DNA of 62,291 nt from Astrothelium macrocarpum (Eukaryota; Ascomycota; Dothideomycetes; Trypetheliales; Trypetheliaceae). A program made the position numbers and the translations under genes. The DNA lies in NCBI GenBank assembly GCA_021030915.1, contig JAGEMR010000162.1, positions 1-62,291 on the forward strand, read 5' to 3'. The notes beneath the pieces are model-generated. The model saw only the letters and a list, made by a program, of their open reading frames with translations, searched no databases and was not told the DNA's origin. This document shows, one piece after another, positions 41,232-52,577 of this stretch (its first letter is position 1; each line of letters begins with the position of its first letter).

Positions 41232-42551
41232 ATGTACCCACAAAACATCTGCAATCTGCTTGCCACGCTGTCTAAACCACCATGGACAAAGCCATTAAAC
41301 TGGAACCTTCATATGACGCTCGACGGGGAAGAACGTATTCCCTTTCACTTGTATGTTCAACCTGGTACCGTCCAAACTTCTGTTCCGTTGCAAATCTCCT
41401 CATTCCCACAGTTCAACAAACTCCCCTCCGAACTTCAGTTCCACATCTTAGCATTTTGTCCCGCTCCTACTCTCTTCCAGATAATGCACGTATCCTCCGC
41501 GCTTCGCAACGTGGCTGCCAAGCTTTTCTGGGCAGATCCGAGTACGTATTATCTTATTGAGTCGTACTGGCTATTTGACGGCGGCTTTGCTGGACATACG
41601 GGCTACGACTTGCCTTTTCTCGCTTACGTGCAGAATATTGAAGTCCAGTACCATTCTGGATCAGACGACAAGATAGGTCCGCTACAAGACAGCACAATGC
41701 ATATCCAGCATGAAGTTATAAGAAATTTCTGGAAAACCTTGAAGAAGAGATTTCCAAGCGTGAGAAGCGTGATGATCAATCAAAATTGGGAGTCTCGGCC
41801 ACCACTCTGGCAACATGATAAGCCTGTTTCACAATGCCTGCAGGTTCTCGCTGAGGCCTGCCCTCCTGAAATTGATGTTTCTGCTTCGGTCCTCGAGGAA
41901 GAGAATCCTCTCATCAACAATACGACAATAGACCCATATGCAGACATCTGGCAAAGATCACTCTATGAACTCACAGCGGATGGCCTATGGATGAAGCCTA
42001 GATCGTTCCTGGAACGCAGAACGATCCTTATACCGTTAAAACGATTCAGCGGCCCGGTCGGCGAATTCGAGGGACTTAAGTACATAAATAAAAGAATCTT
42101 GCTACAACACTACGCTCTCGAGCCTCTCATAATCGAAACTCTAGATCGGTATCACTTCGATGAGGGAAGGGTGGAGCCGTTCTCGTGTCCAATGTCTGAA
42201 TGCGACGCCCATTTTGAACAAGCCGGGCAGTGGACGATCCATGCAGCGAAGATGCATAGCAGCGACTTGATCATGAAGAACCCGCTAAATATCTTGCCTG
42301 TCAACTTAAGAGACGATTTCGAAAGGCAGAAGGACAACCTGGAAAAAATGGGGCAAGAGATAGGTAGACGGTCGAAAAGAATGAAAGATGAGTGGAATGA
42401 GAGCGGAGGCGAGAAGAGAAGGGAGATGGAGAGCGGGTGGATCGATCAGTTGGAGAACGACGAGGCTTGGTACACGGGATCGGAGGCGAGGGAGAGCCAG
42501 CTATTCACACACTTCTCTATGGTAATGGACCCAACGTGGTGTGGTCAGTAA
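41232..42551 (+). CDS. F-box-like protein with a C2H2-type finger
   Basis: This is a single-exon 439-residue protein from ATG 41232; the frame is open upstream to 41169 but without an ATG. Residues about 60-105 (FNKLPSELQFHILAF, then LRNVAAKLFWADPS) fit an F-box, which would link to Skp1 in an SCF ubiquitin ligase. No leucine-rich or WD repeats follow; the middle is a divergent region. Residues 317-342 (SCPMSECDAHFEQAGQWTIHAAKMH) fit a C2H2 finger (C-X4-C-X12-H-X4-H). The C-terminal 90 residues are charged and helical (RQKDNLEKMGQEIGRRSKRM). The substrate is unknown. It looks intact. Confidence 0.75.
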   Translation: MYPQNICNLLATLSKPPWTKPLNWNLHMTLDGEERIPFHLYVQPGTVQTSVPLQISSFPQFNKLPSELQFHILAFCPAPTLFQIMHVSSALRNVAAKLFWADPSTYYLIESYWLFDGGFAGHTGYDLPFLAYVQNIEVQYHSGSDDKIGPLQDSTMHIQHEVIRNFWKTLKKRFPSVRSVMINQNWESRPPLWQHDKPVSQCLQVLAEACPPEIDVSASVLEEENPLINNTTIDPYADIWQRSLYELTADGLWMKPRSFLERRTILIPLKRFSGPVGEFEGLKYINKRILLQHYALEPLIIETLDRYHFDEGRVEPFSCPMSECDAHFEQAGQWTIHAAKMHSSDLIMKNPLNILPVNLRDDFERQKDNLEKMGQEIGRRSKRMKDEWNESGGEKRREMESGWIDQLENDEAWYTGSEARESQLFTHFSMVMDPTWCGQ

Positions 42552-42675
42552 TCCAGGTGTATGTTCATCCAAGTAGCAAGATGGATTCCTTGTGGGTCAT
42601 ACTGAATATGCCGTGAACACAGCTGCCAACCTAGTCTACTTAGTATCATGCTCAGTATATACAGATTTGCGGACT

Positions 42676-43280
42676 GTAGGAACGATTACTAACAAGACGA
42701 ATAGCAGTCGCTCACCTTCTTTTTATCTAAATGGTTTGTAGCGTGCACAAATCTCTAGTATATGGAAATAAGCTTCGTCAAGACGTTTAAGAGTTGTTCC
42801 TCTCCTACTCGTCGGAATCATGTCCAGTGTACACACATTTTTGGCCTATAAGAAAAAACTCCAACAGGGCTCATAATAACCCCGAATAGCTCTCCTGTCT
42901 AAATTCTGGTTATTATACATATTCTCTGATGCCTGAAAATAAATGTCAGCAACAGCCATAGTGATCTTTCGCCTCATTCCAGCCTAAATCATATCCAATA
43001 TCACGCGTGTGCGGCGTATGAGACCTCAAGATGCACACATTTGCGGCGTATGAGATCTCAAAATGCACACGTTTGCGGCGTATGAGAAACATTCAACGTG
43101 TACACACTTGCGGCGTATAAGGACAAATTCCGATAGGACACATAGCAATCGCTTGCCTCTTTCCTGCCTAAATGATACTAAGTGTGGACACAGCTGCAAC
43201 GTATGGGGGCAGATCTAGACAGGGAATATAGCAGTTGTTACCCTCTTTTCTATCAAGAATGCCGCATCCCTGTTTCAGGC
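42676..43280. repeat. Degenerate dispersed/tandem repeats, with a 32-35 bp subrepeat
   Basis: The motif ATAGCAATCGCTTGCCTCTT, followed by CTGCCTAAATGATA in its best copy, recurs in eroded form near 42701, 42886, 42958, 43142 and 43228. Within this, GCGGCGTATGAG flanked by TGCACAC recurs at 43011, 43043, 43075 and 43110 (32, 32 and 35 bp apart). No coding frame runs through it. It fills most of the gap between the F-box gene and the secreted-protein gene. It could be a minisatellite or the remains of one short element amplified locally. Confidence 0.75.
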
Positions 43281-43570
43281 CCTATTCATAGTGTGTCATA
43301 GCATGTGTTTGGTTGATCAGTATCAAGGCCTCGCTTTAATGTTGGGTATACGTGCGCCATCGGCTCATATACTGGAGAGTCTATGACTTATAAGAGGGAA
43401 AAGAAATCTTAACTCGAGACTAAATATTCAATCCAATTTGTACAATACTCATTCTTAGATTAATCAGCTTAACACATCGTCTCCCTCTTGTCGAAAGCTC
43501 GTTCCGGAACTGGATACATTCAAGGGCACCACATCGACGATATAATTCCCTAATATCATCTATCTTCACG

Positions 43571-44257
43571 ATGTATCTTCCAGCCTTCGTGACAATAGCC
43601 AGTCTCCTAGCCATTAACCGATCAGCTAGAGTATCTGCTGCACCGCTACAAGATAATACAGGGCTTGTAGCGCCATTCGAGAATGATGTATTGGAGGAGA
43701 GGGCCCCTTCGGTCTATGCGATTACCATGGTAAGTGTCGGGTCAAACTCATACCAGGGGGCAAAGGTGCAAAAGAACCCATTTCAGACGTCTTTGACAAA
43801 TGACCAAGTCAAAGAATATGCCAAGGCTACATGGGAGGAACTCGAAGAGAAGCAGGCGTATAAAGGAAATGCATTACTGGTGGCCGTTGTGTCCGTGCCG
43901 GGAGCGGGCGTAGCTGCAGGAACCATCTGGCACGGTTCAGATACCAGCTTTGAGAACAGCCATCTGGCTCAAACACCAAGAACTCAGGCTGCAGTACAGG
44001 GCCAGGGAGTTGCCAATTGGGCAGACGGTCACTCGAAATGGCATGCTGAGGTCGTGGCCGCACAGAAAGCAGAGGCGGAGTTCGGTAGACATATCCAACC
44101 AAATGGTCTTTGGCCGGCCAATACGAAAACTGCCATCTATGGAAGGAAACAAAAGAACGGACCGGTTGATTTTTGGCCGCCTTGTGCGCCTGGTTCTACC
44201 GCACTCGCTGTGGATTGTCATACATTCCTAAACAGATTGCAAATAGTTCCAGTATAA
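43571..44257 (+). CDS. Small secreted protein with HAE and distal Cys motifs (deaminase-like?)
   Basis: This is a 228-residue single-exon protein. A signal peptide covers about residues 1-24 (MYLPAFVTIASLLAI..SAAP), and a dibasic-like LEERAP processing site lies near 45. The mature part has HSKWHAEVVAAQKAE (HAE at 158-160), then GLWPANTKTAIYG, and a C-terminal PPCAPGSTALAVDCHTFLN (Cys205, Cys216). A His-Ala-Glu followed by two late cysteines after PP is the order seen in the cytidine-deaminase-like fold, including YwqJ-type members found in fungi. However, the two cysteines are ten residues apart rather than the usual two, so the assignment is tentative. It is otherwise an uncharacterised secreted protein, and an effector role is speculative. 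Confidence 0.65.
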   Translation: MYLPAFVTIASLLAINRSARVSAAPLQDNTGLVAPFENDVLEERAPSVYAITMVSVGSNSYQGAKVQKNPFQTSLTNDQVKEYAKATWEELEEKQAYKGNALLVAVVSVPGAGVAAGTIWHGSDTSFENSHLAQTPRTQAAVQGQGVANWADGHSKWHAEVVAAQKAEAEFGRHIQPNGLWPANTKTAIYGRKQKNGPVDFWPPCAPGSTALAVDCHTFLNRLQIVPV

Positions 44258-45180
44258 GTCATGATTTCCCTCACAGAATACGACTGTCAGACCTGAAGAA
44301 TTTTTCTGATGACAAAGCTTAGTCATAGCGAAAGGTATTATGGTGGATGGTTTCTCCTGTTTGTGTGATGTTTAGAGTTCGGTTACATTCACGCATGCCT
44401 CAAAGTCGTCCTCTGTTTCAATATTGTCTTTCTCTCAAGGCGACTCTAGAGCTGGACTCTAGTTGGAGAGAATGAAGCTGGATCGAGCGTGGTAAAGCGC
44501 TGTAGAAAGATCCTTCGTTTACAAATGTCTTATTGAAGTATTGAGAACCGTCGAGTTTCGATCAGCGTAGACGCGTATAGTAAAGAGTCTCCCCAAGCTT
44601 GCGATTTTAAGCAGCGTACACAGCCTAGCAAACGCGCATACTTGCTGCTCGGGCAGCTGCAGCTTTTCCAGATAGCTCGATTTGCAGAAAGTTCGCGATA
44701 TATTGAAGGTGTTCTGTATGCGTGTATGAGACTGCATCGGAGGCAGCCAACTTACCCCACTCTTCCTGTCCCACCTGCTCCACCTGCTCAACCTGCTCCA
44801 CAATCACCTCGAGAACGTCGTTGCTTTTTTTTTTTCACCTTGTGCCACCTACCCTTTCATCTCGCGATCATCTCAGCTTCTGAGAAACGAGGAGCCATGG
44901 ATCGTTGTACTGCAAGTGGACCCACGGATGAATCTTCCCATGTTCAGTCTAGTGTACATGCTAAACTAGACCCGCTGCTTAGCCACTTCTAGCTTCTTAC
45001 AGCTTAGTTTCTCGTGCGAATCAGCACGAACTACATCCGTTCGACACAAGCAATATAGTTCTACCATGGTCAGAATAGGATGGCATTTTGCATAACCTTC
45101 AAGCTGGACTAACGGCTCAATTTGATCTTCAATCTCAATCCGAATCCGAATCTTGATCTGAATCTGGACTGTCTTGCAGA
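44258..45180. other. Gap with short simple repeats before the AT block
   Basis: No gene is recognised. A 9-bp unit (CACCTGCTC) is repeated three times near 44771-44800, and hexamer-like ATCCGAATCCGAATCTTGAT repeats lie at 45130-45165 just before the AT block begins. Confidence 0.5.
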
Positions 45181-47699
45181 CATCGGAATGATAAACGGGT
45201 ATTATTAATTATTTGAATAATTCATAACTAATGAATTAGAATTGGATTGGATAAATTATCCAATATTATCCCGACTTTTATCTGATTGCCCGAATTAGCT
45301 TTCATGTTAAAAAAAATTTTTCCATCTTATTCTTGTACGAGATTTTCGTAAAATGGCATCCAATTCTGAAATTTCTTTTATCACTTCTTCTTCTGAAATT
45401 ATGAATATATAAAAAAAGGATCGAAAATAAATCTCTATTATTTATCAATATATTCGTAAATCATAAAAGGACGAATCTGAAAAAGAAAATAATAGAATAA
45501 TTCTTTATTATATATTTGAGAATTATTTATATAAAATAATTGTCATAATTAATTTTCAAAATCATTTCAAAATTTAATATAAAATTCGTATTAATTTTTA
45601 TATATCTCATATAAAATAAATCTTTATTTTTCAATTTTTGAATCTTTATCACAGAATTATAAAAAATACGTATAAAATAAATGAATTTAAATATTTGATA
45701 TATAAAAAGGTATTTCAATAAAAATAAAAGATTTTTTATAAAATATTAATTAATCTAATGATTATATAAAATCTTTCTTTTTAATTAATTAAATAATCAG
45801 AATTTTATATTTTATTTTCAATTTTAAATTTGACGATAATAAAATATATTCCAATAAATATTAAAATTCTTATTTCATATATAAAAAAATAATTTATATA
45901 ATAAAAAGATTTTATATAAAAAGAATTCCAATTTATTTTAATTAATATCCATTTTTTAATTAACGTCTGAATTTTATTCAATCATTTTCTTTTTTTTATA
46001 ATTTATACGTATTATATAAATAATAATTTCAAATTTCGAAAAATTCTTCTAATTTTTTATACGATAACTGGCCATTCAAAAAAGAATCAATAAATAATTA
46101 TTGATTAAATTCTTCAAAAATATGAAATAAAATATAAAATTAGAATTATAATTGGAAATAATTCTAATATAAATGATATTTTATATCATATGATGAATAA
46201 AGAATTTAAAATATATAAAATTTCTTGAAATCCACGAAAATAAAAAATTCATTATTCAGATTATATCATTAATTTTATTATATAAGACTTTTTTTTTAAA
46301 AATTTTATAAATATTATTTTTATAGAATTATACGACCAATAAAAATAAAATAGAATTAAATTAAATAAATATCAATAATAAAAAAAAATAAATCATTTTT
46401 ATATAATAAGAATTTTTAGAAAATTTTATAATATTATTATTCATAATCGAAATTTATTAATTTATATAAAAAATTTCAAATATTTTATAAAAAAATTGTT
46501 TTTATTAAATAATTATACGAAATAGAATTTTTGATTCAATCTTTTTAAAATTATAATCAATTATAAATCGTAGATTGATCAATATATAAGATTTTATTTT
46601 GAAATTTTAAAATCTGATCTTTTTGATACGTATGAATAGAAATATTTTTATATTATTCATACATTTTTAGCATCATTTCGTATAACAATTCTTATATTTA
46701 AAAATAATCAATCATATATTAATAAAATATTAGAATAAATAGATATCTTATTTATATATATTGAAATCTCTTTAATATATACAAATTAATTTAAATTCAT
46801 ATTTATATAATAAAAATTAATAAAATTAGAATAAAAAAAAAGATATAAATTCAGATTTTATTATACGAATTAAATTTAATTAGAATAAATTTCAAAAATA
46901 TTATGAAATTTTAAACGATTTATCATATTATATCACAATTTTAATATTCTATTCATATTATCATATGAATTATATTCAATAAATTTGATCAGAATAATAA
47001 AAATATCCAATTTTATAAAATATTCAATTTTTTTAAAATGAATATCAAATAATTCATAATATTATTAAATTTCTTTTATACGAAAATATTCATTCAAAAA
47101 TTCTGATAAAATAATCTTAAATAATTTTATATAATAATATTATTATAAATATATAAAACAAATTTTATATATAAAAAAAGAATAAAAATGAATATTAATT
47201 ATATTATCAAAATAAATTATATAAATTTAAAAAATTTTCATTTTTATAATAATAATATAAAAATTAATAATAAATTAAATATCCATCATTTTTTCATTTT
47301 ATAATTAAAATATTTTCTATTTCAATTATGAATAATATATCAGAAAAAATTTTTTCATAAATTTATCATATAATTAATTAAAATCGTATAAAATTTAATT
47401 CTGAAAATATTAAAAAAATTAAATATTTAAAAAATTAAATTCAAAATAATATTTTAAATCTTAATTTAAATGATATTGAAATAGAAAAATAATCAAATAA
47501 AATTTTATATAAAAATTAAAAATTCATTTTAATTTCATTCTTGATTATATCAAATTCATATTAATATATAAAAATTTCTATATAATTCAATCAATTCAAA
47601 TTTATGAATAATCATCGTACTAATTCTAATTAGAATAATCAAACAAAAAACAACGTTTGAATTAGAATAATTTGAATAATCCATTCATTACTATCCTAT
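45180..47699. repeat. AT-rich RIP-like block that truncates a gene
   Basis: About 2.5 kb with very few C or G and stops in all frames. By hand count over 46021-46380, 16 of 26 C residues follow T, and there is no ACA or GCA. No terminal repeats or protein family are recognisable. Its right edge lies inside the fructosamine-kinase gene, so it probably derives from a transposon insertion or a rearrangement there. Confidence 0.8.
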
Positions 47700-48384
47700 T
47701 TACGGATTATTCATTATTATCCAATTCATTAATCCTTCCGATGTCTGACTGGGATCCCAGTCAAGAACCTGAGGTCGAGCCCCATCGTAGGTGATCAAGT
47801 GAAAGCCAAACATATTCGTCGGTGACGAGCTCTTCTTGTGCATCTCAGCAACTCGAGCGCCGAGTTTTGTCGGATTGGGCAGGCCTGGTCCAAATGTTTT
47901 GAACTCGATTAGGAAAAAGTATGCCTCAGGGTTAGAATACCTCAGTTTTCCCCATGCAACAGGCTTTGGAACAAAATTTGGCATCAATCTATGCAATTGA
48001 ATCATACCCACAAATTCTCCTTCCAGCTGTTTCAGGCCCAGGTCCCCAGCAACATACTATGTTGCGGATGTCAGTCTGCAAATATTCCGAGCGAACTATC
48101 AACTTACCTTGAGAAAGAAAGGTTTGGGGTCACCGTTTTCGTTTTCGGCGTTGATCTTCGCAGTGAACGACCATGCAGAATGACCATAGCTATAAGCAGA
48201 TCTTACAAAAATGCCTGTAGGAATAGCTAGAGAAACAAATTACTTTGAGAGACAAACTAAATTTGCAAAGCTCTTTATCTAACTCACCAGCAATCACGGC
48301 TTCGTCAGGTTTGAATCTACCTCCAGTCTTATCGTGGGCGGCTTTGAGATTTTGCTTCAGCTCATCTTGTAGTTTCAATGACAT
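47700..48384 (-). pseudogene. Fructosamine/ketosamine kinase, C-terminal half lost
   Basis: The exons are 48384-48288, 48214-48108 and 48056-47700 (introns 73 and 51 bp, both frame-preserving), giving 186 residues. The N-terminal kinase lobe reads RFKPDEAVIAG, GHSAWSFTAKINAE, KPFFLK, then EFVGMIQLHRLMPNFVPKPVAWGK, YFFLIEF and LPNPTKLGARVAEMHKKS, followed by FGFHLITYDG. These match fungal fructosamine-3-kinase-like proteins of the protein-kinase-like fold, which phosphorylate sugar adducts on proteins. The family runs to about 300 residues or more. Here the frame ends in AT-rich sequence after DWDPSQTSEG, so the catalytic C-lobe is missing. I looked for it on the far side of the block (44500-45180) and did not find it. 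Confidence 0.85.
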
Positions 48385-49654
48385 CCCAGCGAATTGGCTG
48401 ATGGCCTCCTGGTACCCAATCGTTACAACTTTATTGGTGTTACACGTACCGATACCATTGCAAAGAAGATTCTGTTCGGCCTAGAGGCTGCAAAGACAGG
48501 TAATCGAGTGAATTTACATGCTCTCGATGCAAGGAAAAAGACACTGGTACCTACCCATTCCCCATGAATGCAAGCCGTCTCATGCGATCCAATGCCATTC
48601 TTTGATCCGAAATAGACCGATCGACGCATAGAGCGTGGGCGAATTTACATAGCTCCTGCCTACAGTATCGCCTTTACCTACACTGATGCCTTGTAGTGGC
48701 GCAACCACAACTCACTACGGTACGATCAACGTCTAGGTACTGTATAGCGAGCATGGACGCCTATGGGTTGTTTGCAAGTCCTTTGTCTTGTTTGCTGAGT
48801 TGGTCAGGAATGAAAACAAACAAATATGTTACATGGCGGACGCATCCCGTCCTACGCCAAAACGCAACCACACCATGTCAAGACATTCTTGCTTTGATGA
48901 CAGCCTCTTTATCCCTGGCATTGAATGTTGTCATATACGAGCGGAGTCATCGCGTGGACAAGATATAAGTTTTGCATTGATTGAGCGTCGTAGAAGCCGC
49001 AATTGTAAAGAGCCTGGTAGAGTACCCTGGACTTATTTAGTCTTGTGGTTACAAAGAACGGTAGCGATTTCGCTGCCCTACCTTATCAATTTGCTGTGGC
49101 TTACAATCACGACGTCACTGTGGAAAATTACCGGGTGTAGCGCCAATATTGAGTTTGAGATCACCTTATGGACCAGACAGAACACTTGTGAATCACCCGG
49201 ACATTTTTAGTCAGCTCCATCCGGGTATTCACAGTTATATTCCCCCGACAGCGGTTTTGTACAATGATTATTTCTCGAACTTGAAAGTTGCTAAAATATG
49301 ATCATGCAACAGGGTGGCTTCATATGGCTGTAAATAAGGTTAGTTGATGATTATTGGATAGACTGAGTAGATGCTAATTATTCAGAGCTTTTACCATTGG
49401 ATTTCCAAGTGAGTGCAACAAGCGAAATCGGATTAACGCGGAATCGAGCATGGGGGTTCAATGATGCGCTCCTCCTGCATCCATGACCATAGCATTCACT
49501 ATTGCTATGGAAACGGATTTCAATATCTGGACAAAGGAGTGCACGCGCCTCGCACTCTTACCCAGTTAGCTCTCCGTTACATCGTAATTGGGATTTCACA
49601 CATCGCCCTCAAAGAAGACAAAGTGTCTGTGAAGGTGGATACATCTCAGTCTTC
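48385..49654. other. Divergent intergenic region, no gene recognised
   Basis: About 1.3 kb between the kinase remnant and the antiporter gene. Frames of 80-140 codons overlap on both strands with irregular composition. I treat them as chance. Confidence 0.4.
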
Positions 49655-51519
49655 ATGTCGGACCAAGATGCAATTCATGGTGAAGAGCGCAAGGCCAGTC
49701 CAAAGACACCACATGAAGTCGATCAATCTACCTTCCATGTAATTACCAAAGAAGAGTGTGGTTTTGCTCCAGAGGCCATCCCCGAACCTCAAAAAGCAGG
49801 CATGACAGAAACAGTCTCAACAACTTGCTATTCAGTATTCTCGCGGGGCCAAAAACGACGGATCCTTCTCCTGACGGCTTTCGCTGGCATGTTCTCCTCG
49901 ATGAGTAGCTTCATCTTCTATCCTGCTATCACGTCTATTGCGAATGGCATTGGAGTCTCTGTTGAACTTGTTAATCTCACAGTCACATCATACATGGTGG
50001 TGTCAGGCGTGATACCTGCGCTCCTCGGAAACGCAGCCGACAAAGGCGGCCGACGTCCAGTCTACATTGCTGCGCTATCGATTTACATTGTTGCTAATAT
50101 CGGTCTTGGTCTCCAAAACAGCTTTCCGGCGCTTCTAGTCCTGAGAATGGTACAGAGCGCGGGTAGTTCCGGTCTGTTGAGCCCACCACGTGCTGGTGAC
50201 ATTATCATTGACTTCTAATTAGGGACGATCTCGTTAGGTTATGGGGTTATGTCTGATATTGCTAGTCCAGCGGAGCGAGGCTCATACGTCGGCATTCTAC
50301 TTCTCGGGTATGAGTCTTGGAGAATTTCATGCTATTTGGACGTGCTCACAAAATTTATAGACCAAATGTAGCACCTCCTCTTGGTCCGGTAATAGGTGGA
50401 GCTATCGCCAGTCGCCTAGGCTGGCATTGGATTTTCTGGATCCTTTGCATACTAGCAGGAGCATGTCTTATACTTCTATTACTTTTGCTTCATGAGACTA
50501 CTCGGAGCATTGTTGGTAATGGTAGCATCCAGCCAACGCATGGCGTTCATAAGACCTTTCTTCAGCTAATAGCTGGTCGAACTGAGACGAGGGCTAAAAT
50601 CACCAATGACAGGGTCTCTAACTTCAGCCTGCTATTTAGTCTTCCTAGTCCTCTTCTCTGCCTTAAACTGCTATTCATCAAAGATGTGGCAATAGTGCTG
50701 ATTTGCAATGGTATTTATTATGCTGCTTACTGTTGCATCCAAGCGTCGCTATCATTTTTGATCATCCACATTTACAATTTCAACGAATTCCAAGCAGGTT
50801 TGGTCTATATTCCGTTCGGCCTTGCCTGCCTTTCGAGTTCCTTTCTATCCGGTAAGTGGCACTCAAAATCCTTATGAGTTTTCTCACAGACATGCAGGCA
50901 TAATGTTGGATTACGATTATGCAAAAACTGCCAAAGCCCATGGCTTCATCGTAGATCAAAGGCAAGATGACGATCTCAATCAATTTCCGGTTGAAAAGGC
51001 AAGATTAAGAAGCGTCTTTCTCCTTCTGACAGTAACATCTGGGTCCGTACTGTGTTATGGCTGGATGATACAACTGAAAGTGGTACGTTTTGGAGGATTG
51101 AGTTACAGCCTAGGACTGAGCAGAACGAACTAGCACATATCAGTCCCTTTGATTCTCCAAGCGTTCATTGGATTTTCGATCACTGGGGTTTTCACGGTAC
51201 GCTCCGAACCTATGAATCTCATCTAATGACTAATAGTTGTGATCTGTCTCAGGTGCTTGGAACCCTATTGACTAATTTGAATCCTCAAAGGTCTTCGATG
51301 GCAGCAGCAACCGCAAATGCTGTCCGTTGCGTCTTGGCAGCTTCGTCTTTGGCAGTATTGCAACTGATAATTGATACGATTGGTGCAGGCTGGTGCTTTA
51401 CGATTATTGGGACGATTACGATAATTTGTATACCTCTTCTAGAGGTCGAGCGTCGTCGAGGACCGTATTGGCGACTAGATCGAGCCTCACGTGTAACTAA
51501 TGTACAGGCCGGACAGTAA
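49655..51519 (+). CDS. MFS drug:H+ antiporter (DHA1, QDR-like)
   Basis: The six exons are 49655-50171, 50223-50307, 50361-50851, 50898-51082, 51134-51196 and 51253-51519; introns are 46-56 bp and all phases agree, giving 535 residues. The N-terminal cytosolic tail ends SRGQKRRILLLTAFAGMFSS. The loop after helix 2 has GNAADKGGRRPVYI (motif A, with Lys in place of the usual Arg after Asp). The joined exons give SAGSSGTISLGYGVMSDIAS and LLLGPNVAPPLGPVIGGAI (motif C region), then RLGWHWIFWIL. The C-terminal half has FLSGIMLDYDYAK and a final helix with AGWCFTIIGTITIICIPLL. The family exports drugs, amines or dityrosine at the plasma membrane. It is intact although it lies between AT-rich blocks. 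Confidence 0.9.
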
Positions 51520-52207
51520 AAGATCAACTTTAGTACTCCAACTCTTACAAGAGCGCGCCGGTCAGTAAATTCATAGCCCTGAAGGACAATTGGCCTTTGT
51601 ACATAAGGTGTCGAAACTCTGATTGGCTGTTAGTGCGAAATGTTGAAAACACGAAAGTTCCAGTTAAGTCCACACAACACGTTGAAAGAGCTTCGACAGT
51701 TTGAGTAGCTCGTCGAGCGGCCTCAGCTGTACTTGCACCAGGCTCTCTGACTTCTTGAAAAGAGAAATGACAATATATACCCCTTTCAAGCAGCAGGATT
51801 CCACTTCCACTGTCCCGGAAACGATGTATGCGTAGAAGTGAGATGGGGTAGTGAATGGTAGGCTTAGTAGCCTAACGGAAGCAATGCGTTACTCATTGCT
51901 TGACTGGTTTCGTCAGTTACTGTTCTTACTCTAGGCTTCCACGCTCAACACCTTGACACTCCGCTCCAGCGAGAACCGAACCTCGACCGCTTTTCATGCT
52001 TTAGACACTGTGTCACGTGTCCGAGGGAGCCAGGCTCGTAACAAATGATAAAGACGCAAATGCGGTGAAATGAGAATGGAGCAAACCAATGGATACTAAT
52101 AGTAACGAATGCAATCCATTCCAGCGCACAGGCGTACTATTTCTCGCGCAACGAATGAGAAGTCAACGACTCTACGTGCGACCTACGAAAAGGACCTAGA
52201 GGTGTAA
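51520..52207. other. Intergenic gap, nothing recognised
   Basis: About 0.69 kb between convergent genes, with no gene or repeat seen. Confidence 0.4.
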
Positions 52208-52577
52208 TTAGTAAAACTTTCCGCTGTCCGCATCATTCCAGGCCGTAAAAGTGTACCACGAGACCCGGAATTCGTCAGCCATCGAGTAATCAGGACCATA
52301 TACCGCCTGCGCAGCCCCAGGGCTCATATCGTCATTGCCAGGCGACTTGCAGCCGACACGTTCGCCAACAACCGTGAGTGTAGTTGTTCTGGTTTGATCA
52401 CTGCATCTACTGCACTGCACCAGGATGGTCTGGTTACAGTAAGATTGCACGTGACCTAAGGTGCTGGAGTGCATCACGAACAGGTCAGAGTCTTGTATAC
52501 CCATGTCGCCGCAGAATGTAGGGTCTCCGACCTCTTAATAGGTTGCAGTTCCGCTGTAACTAGATCTGGGGATTGGC
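52208..52577 (-). pseudogene. Double-psi beta-barrel (expansin/RlpA-like) secreted protein, broken
   Basis: The frame from an acceptor CTACAG at 52578 reads SSYSGTATY, then TAA (52537-52535), then EVGDPTFCGDMGIQDSDLF, YCNQTILVQCSRC, TTLTVVGERVGC and MSPGAAQAVY, ending RVSWYTF. The order of Cys residues and the DxSPxA-like helix fit the double-psi beta-barrel of small secreted expansin-like proteins, which bind or loosen polysaccharides. The stop falls inside the first strand. CAA to TAA is possible, though the original codon is uncertain. A likely signal-peptide exon upstream (possibly ATG near 52862) could not be joined with confidence. A shorter product from ATG 52504 would lack secretion. 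Confidence 0.6.

Noticed and set aside
44519..44992. Plus- and minus-strand frames near the CACCTGCTC repeats
   Set aside because: Created by simple repeats; no domain or splice support.
48423..49210. Frames of 68-140 codons upstream of the kinase remnant and antiporter
   Set aside because: Overlapping on both strands with irregular composition and no domain.
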